A stretch of 64,000 nt of DNA from Torreya grandis (lineage: Eukaryota; Streptophyta; Pinopsida; Cupressales; Taxaceae). Below the pieces are notes generated by a model. The model saw only the letters and a list, made by a program, of their open reading frames with translations, was not told where the DNA came from and made no database searches. Each line of letters starts with the position of its first letter. Position 1 is the stretch's first letter. The position numbers were made by a program, and so were the translations under genes. The DNA lies in NCBI GenBank assembly GCA_037957365.1, contig JARHVA010000123.1:592501-656500 (forward strand). The letters run 5' to 3'. Of the stretch, positions 59,205-64,000 are shown piece by piece.

Positions 59205-60880
59205 TCTTTAAATTTTTTATTTTTTTGATTGGTTAAGAGGGTTAAGGGTCCCTCACCTATTTTATTAAGATAAATTGGCTAATGCAAAAAGAATTCAAAG
59301 ACTCGAAAGTAACCATAAACAACCAAGATAACCAACACATGCCAAAATGAGACTAAAGGCCCACAAGGCCAAATACTACAATTATTTCTTTCCCTTTCCA
59401 TTTCCATAATGTGAACAAAGAGTCTTAAAAGAAGACTTAGGGGAAAAATTCTCTCTTTTCTTCCTCACAATAATCTAAGATGCCTTATCTTGTGCATTTT
59501 CGACTCTAACACTGACTGGGTTGTTATGCAAGGCCATCATACCAACAACAACATCTGATTTAAAATCAACTATTATAGTCTCCTTAAAATCCTTCTCCTC
59601 AACTTTCTACAAATATGCCCCAATCTTTTCTTGACTCCCATTTTTATTCTCAAAATTAGGTGAACATTGAACTATGAGGATTCAATGTAAGATGAGAAGG
59701 GAGGGAATATTTCCATCAAGAAGAGTCCATATTTATCTTAGAGATACAATAATCCATAGCCAAATTCCCACTTTCAAATCACTTCTGACATCTAAACAAA
59801 ATCCCCTCATAATCTAGAGTTTGTATCTAACATTGGTCCTTAACTTTTAGTTTGATTGTGGCTAGAAGATCCTAAGAGGTGTCCAAACAGATAAGGATAT
59901 GAACCAAGGTAGTGTGGTGAAGGTTAAAATTAAAATAACCAATCGACATCCACTTTCCCAAGGAATTATATATGGTTGAGAGACATGAATCAACACAAAA
60001 TTGTAGTGGTAGATGAGGTAGGCACACCCAAATGGGCCTTATGGTAGTGGTTTCCAATAGGGGTCAAAGGCCAGGAATCGGGGTTTCATGAATAGAATAT
60101 ACTGATCTCAGCTCCAAGTTTTGTCAAAAAACACCTTATTTTGGTCCTTTAAACTGTTAAAGACCATAATGAAAAAACCCTTAGTGAAAGGAAAGATTTT
60201 AAGGCTATCAACTATTAATGGCTTTCATGAGTTCAAAACCTAGGTATGAAGTGTAAGTAAGGTTGGCCAGAATTGATTGGATTTATAAATTAGGCACTTT
60301 GTAGCAAACCATCCTTTATTGTGAAGTACCTCATCAAGGGCCTCATGATGAAAGGAGAATGAAGGTCTGGTTTTAGCTACTAGCATTGGCTTTAGATCTA
60401 CTAATTCTAGTCTACCTTGACTAGACACAACATCGAGAGAGGATTTAACTATTCTAACTAGTAGGTAATCTCATCTCAAATAGATTAGTTGAAATCCCTA
60501 AAGGTAGGCCCTAGTCCACCAATGGGGTATGCACCTCACTAACATGCCTATAATATTTCATCCCCTTCACACTATTTCTAGTCTCCTCCAATACTAACAC
60601 CAAACCTATAGAGCATTCCCTAAAAAGGATGAATACATGGGGAGAAAAAATCCCAAGAAGCCCAACCCCACGTGGAGCTGAGACAAACTACCTAATGGGA
60701 AGAAAATGCCACACCAACTTTGAGTTATCCATCAACATTGAGCCTACATCCCCCTCTAAGTAGATAGTAGGAGAACCCATCTATTGGTTGACTTGACCAT
60801 TGTCTCCATCAACCACATCCTTCTTGGCCATAGTTTTACTTGTAAAAACCCTAGCTATGGAAGAGGATGCTATTTTTTCA
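59205..60880 (-). mobile_element. Minus-strand LINE fragment carrying ORF1 and 3' end only
   Basis: On the minus strand an ORF1-like protein runs from 60831 to about 59380, directly followed by a 3' UTR-like segment (GTGGGCCTTTAGTC..., AATAAAAT near 59265) and an A-rich tail at 59230-59205. No ORF2 sequence lies between. A possible target duplication is AAATTTAAA with flanking similarity at about 59195-59210 and 60885-60895. The total length is about 1.7 kb. Confidence 0.6.
59380..60831 (-). pseudogene. LINE ORF1-like protein (DUF4283 type), decayed
   Basis: The start ATG at 60831 reads MAKKDVVDGDNGQVNQ on the minus strand. Downstream, in shifting frames, the DUF4283 pattern appears: FIMVFNSLKDQNKVFFDKTW, LFMKPRFLAFDPYW, then IRPIWVCLPHLPLQFCVDS and YNSLGKWMSI (59872-60057, open), followed by LVHILICLDTS and IQTLDYEGILFRC. 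These match, in order, the beta-rich core, the 'WVRLP.LPL..W...IGN.LG' segment and the region before the zinc knuckle in plant LINE ORF1 proteins. The zinc knuckle itself is not clear. Related to but clearly different from the ORF1 at 48600. Several stops and at least two frameshifts. Confidence 0.65.
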
Positions 60881-61327
60881 ATGACATATTTAAATTTCTT
60901 TTTATTTCTTTCTTGATAGAAACTATGTTTTGATAGTTTTAAAACTCAAAGGAGCCAAATTCTAGGTAAAGTTTTCTTCAGTTTTACTAGAGTCACGATG
61001 TAAGGGGTATTACTCTAATACTCAAGCCATTAGCTATGACTATATATAAATTTTAGTTGCCATGTACCTCACAATATATCAAAAATACTTAGGATTTTAT
61101 TTTTCAACCATAAGAAGCTTTCAATTGTTTATTTTTATAGTACACCAATAAGCAATTAACCCTAGAAAGTTACTCTCAATTTACCATAGATATGGGGTAG
61201 TGTGGCTACAAGATGGTAGAATCCTCTGTAGTTAATATCTTTTTGGATCATTTCATTATTTATGACTAGAATCAATATATCTAAGCCTATAAATAAAACA
61301 CACCTTGCTTAGTTAAACCCATAAATA
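60881..61327. other. Spacer, nothing recognised
   Basis: AT-rich sequence without recognised features. Confidence 0.3.
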
Positions 61328-61405
61328 TGTTGGGAATTTATAGTATTCAAATGAATAGCTGGTTATTTACCATGTGGTAAATAACACTTACTAGTGTGCA
61401 CTCTT
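61328..61405 (+). repeat. Copia-LTR-like direct repeat, copy 1
   Basis: Begins TGTTGGGAATTTATAGT and matches 62945-63022 with about nine differences over 78 bases. It contains a hairpin with 11-bp perfect arms (GTTATTTACCA, TG, TGGTAAATAAC). Homology between the copies stops after about 78 bases. Confidence 0.7.
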
Positions 61406-62944
61406 TATTATCTCACTCCACATGTTATTTACCAATATATTCAATTCTACCCTAGATCCATTTGTGTAGTGTCTCTACCATCCACCAAGTATTCGTGTGT
61501 GTTTGATCGATTTATGATCTCTCTATTCATCTGATTCACTCATGTGCCATTTATATCTATTGTAAACCTATGATTCCAGAAACTTTTTGGAACACCATTG
61601 ACCTTCGTGCGATCTTGATCTCACAATCATCACACAACATCTATGAATTTTTCACTATAGTCATGACAACTATTTAATGTATTGAATGTTGGATCTTATT
61701 ACACTCTACTAATCTATCTTCTCACCTTACATCATTGGGCATATTCATTTTTCAACCCCCATTCTTGTCACCACCATGCACAGATGATCCACATCAAACC
61801 TACCAATGTTCTCATCCAAGCACTCATCATATACACTTCAAATTTGTCTACCAATGTCTTTGGTTTGATCTATTTTTCTCCAAGCATGCATCGACCCACA
61901 AGTGCCTTCATCCTAGCCATGCCATCCATTCTTGCATACAAGTCTTAGTTATTTTTATTTTATTTAGTATGTCAAAAGTCAGTTTGGATTTTTTTTAGGA
62001 TTATAATTTTGTCATGGTTTGTCATTTTATGAAAGTCGGTAAAAATCCCAAAGTGTCAAAGAATTAAGTCCTTTTGAGTCAATTATTATTAAGTTATCAA
62101 ATCTTTATATGTTGTAAGTGTCATTAAATATTTTAGTCTTATAAAAAGAGTCAAAAAGAATCTTGTCAATTAATTTAAAGATTGCATTAGATATAATTAG
62201 TTATCATTGTTTGATTCAATTGTGTCAAAAAATCCAAAATGCTTATATATCAAAAGATCATGTACAAAGGTTTAGAATATTTTTAATGTAAGAAAATACC
62301 AAAATCATTTAGGCTTAGGTGTTAAATAGAGTTATTATAAAAAATTATAAAAATAAAAATTTGTCTTACAAATATATTTTTGGTGGAAATCAATATCCAA
62401 AGTCAAATGTTTCACATTGAGGGGGGAAGTTATATCAATAAACTCAATGAGGAAATTATTATGCTTCAAATCTTCATCAATTGAGTAAGCAAATTCTCCC
62501 TAAGGAGGTTGGATGAAATGAAGAAATGAGGCTTTCTATGCCTCTCATCAATCACCAATGATGGGGCCTATATGATTTGATGACATTTTATTCCCATTGT
62601 GTGTTTGTTTTTTATTGTGTTTTACTAAAAACAAAAGTTATGTTCATGTTCACTTTTGTAATAAGTGAGCTAAAAAATATTTTATATTTTTCCCAAATGT
62701 GAGTAGTGAAAAGAGTTGATAAAATTACTACACATTATGATGTGATTGGTAGTAATCCACTTACAAAATTATCATTCTATGGTTGTTAGTAAACCACTTG
62801 AAAACCATCATTTTTTGGTTTTTGGTAAGCCATATGCAAAACTATTATTAAGGTTTGTTGTTTTCTTAATAAAATAACCAAATAATGAGTGCAGATGCAG
62901 ATATGGGATTGATGTTCTCCCCATGTTCACACTAAGGGGCTGAA
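61406..62944 (+). other. Interval between the direct repeats, unrecognised
   Basis: Frames of 87-88 codons (61682-61998) are Pro/His/Ser-rich without a domain. No primer site or pol motif is seen. A purine run (AAGGGGCTGAA, 62934-62944) immediately precedes the second repeat and looks like a copia polypurine tract; another G-run with purines lies at 62420-62430. Confidence 0.4.
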
Positions 62945-63022
62945 TGTTGAGAATTTATAGTGTTCACATGAATAGTTGGTTATTTACTATGTGTTAAATA
63001 ACACTTACTAGTGTGATATATT
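62945..63022 (+). repeat. Copia-LTR-like direct repeat, copy 2
   Basis: Begins TGTTGAGAATTTATAGT directly after the purine tract. By that context it would be the start of a 3' LTR. The hairpin seen in copy 1 is partly lost. The LTR end is not identified. Confidence 0.65.
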
Positions 63023-63258
63023 TATATAGGTTAGTGATTAGTTTGTTATACCCATGACTATTACCAGGTTATTTTTTATTAGTCCTTCCTATTTATTAGG
63101 AGGTTGTTTGACTATCTCAATGGCTATATAATAGCCATGTATTGTTCACATATTATGTTGAATATATTATTAATTAAGTTGATTATATGTGTTATGTGAA
63201 ATTAAATTCAATGTTTGAATTTTAGTAAATCTATACATTTCTTTTCTAATATGCTCAC

Positions 63259-63627
63259 TTGTTTACTAGTAATAAACTCGATATTGTCATATTTACTATA
63301 TTGTGGGATAATAAATATAAAATGGATTTTAAAATTGAAATGTATAATGGTGCATATCCCTTGGACTTCAGCCTCTCTACTAATGTTACACGTTATGCTT
63401 ATGATAATGAATGGACTAATGATCACACTTGTATAATTTATTATGATTCATATAAATATAAAGAACATGACTATAATAAATATGACTATGATTATAAATA
63501 TGGTTACACCAGTGAAAATAAATATGATTGGTACAATAGTGAAGAATATAGTGAAGAGGAAAGTGATCTATTTAATTTAGAAATTGTAAAACCAACTCAT
63601 CCCTTGTATTCTTCTTTTTTTAAATAA
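63259..63627 (+). CDS. Hypothetical Tyr/Asp/Lys-rich ORF, 122 codons
   Basis: This is an uninterrupted frame starting at 63259. The first half is ordinary (MDFKIEMYNGAYPLDFSLST). The second half is low-complexity: repeated Tyr, Asp, Lys and Glu in words such as YKYKEHDYNKYDYDYKYGY, then an acidic stretch SEEYSEEESDLFNLEIVKP and a normal C-terminus. The low-complexity part reflects a run of GATTAT/AATAAATAT-like codons in AT-rich DNA. No family is recognised. It lies about 240 bp after a copia-like LTR start, so it may be part of an element (for example a gag-like peptide). An overlapping shorter frame at 63215 is a shadow. It may equally be chance. Confidence 0.3.
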   Translation: MFTSNKLDIVIFTILWDNKYKMDFKIEMYNGAYPLDFSLSTNVTRYAYDNEWTNDHTCIIYYDSYKYKEHDYNKYDYDYKYGYTSENKYDWYNSEEYSEEESDLFNLEIVKPTHPLYSSFFK

Positions 63628-64000
63628 GAACAAAAAGAATAGACTAATAATATCTTATTTCCTTTAATCTCTCACAAGGAGTTAAATGTGAAGAAAAAAT
63701 AATTATTCCACCCTAATTACCTTTTAAGTTTACTACTACACTACATCACATTGATCAATATAACTACAAAATCATAGCCCTTGTATAGAAATAAAAAATG
63801 ATCTATAAATGAGGGTGAAATTCCCTCTTATTTTAAAGAAAATGTAGATGATGTAAATGCATATGATATCTAAAACTCTCCTATATACATGGTTCATGAT
63901 GATACAAGATAGTGGTAATATTTCCACTCCCTTGGTAGTTACAAACAATGTTAATATAATTAATTATACCTCTTCCATTTCTCCTAAAGTATAAAAGGAT
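63628..64000. other. Window end, nothing recognised
   Basis: The stretch after the hypothetical ORF is AT-rich with no supported feature. A weak coding-like continuation cannot be excluded because the window ends. Confidence 0.3.

Overview
The window looks like repeat-derived intergenic DNA from a large plant genome. The evidence is nested LTR retrotransposons of plant type (a Ty1/copia end, two Ty3/gypsy elements including one of the Athila/Tat kind, and one LARD-like non-autonomous element), two plant L1-type LINEs with DUF4283-type ORF1 proteins, AT-rich spacers and long microsatellites. In-frame stops are mostly TAG where related proteins have Gln or Trp, as expected from cytosine-methylation decay. 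A gymnosperm is plausible from this style of old nested repeats, but the species cannot be named. I found no convincing host gene, rRNA, tRNA, CRISPR or prokaryotic feature.

Layout. 1-2087 is the 5' end of a minus-strand copia element (gag fragment, tRNA-Met-type primer site, 304-bp LTR) inserted in an older repeat. 2088-39613 is an old plus-strand gypsy array: a partial additional ORF (ORF-X), an LTR of about 0.7 kb, gag, protease, an extra RNase H-like domain, reverse transcriptase, RNase H, integrase, a repeat-rich spacer, a second copy of ORF-X, and the matching 3' LTR. That 3' LTR is split by a LARD-like element at 18628-39442, with 3.69-kb LTRs, a CAAAC target duplication and one decayed minus-strand ORF of about 960 codons of unknown function. 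The 5' LTR of the LARD is in turn split by a Tat-like gypsy element at 28700-38833, with about 1.33-kb LTRs and a GACAC target duplication. This youngest element keeps gag but has lost protease, RT, RNase H and the integrase core.

39614-48288 is AT-rich spacer holding a long GT tract, an 86-bp higher-order tandem repeat, a 44-bp triplicate, a 315-bp palindrome and compound microsatellites. 48306-54422 is a near full-length L1-type LINE with a 17-bp target duplication. 54440-59200 is unrecognised spacer. 59205-60880 is a minus-strand LINE carrying only ORF1 and a 3' end. 61328-63022 has a pair of copia-LTR-like direct repeats, and a Tyr/Asp/Lys-rich ORF of unknown nature lies at 63259-63627.

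The coding remnants do not form a pathway. They are the debris of successive insertions, whose order (old gypsy, then LARD, then Tat-like) can be read from interrupted homologies and target-site duplications. All boundaries and domain calls come from reading the sequence; no alignment or database search was run.
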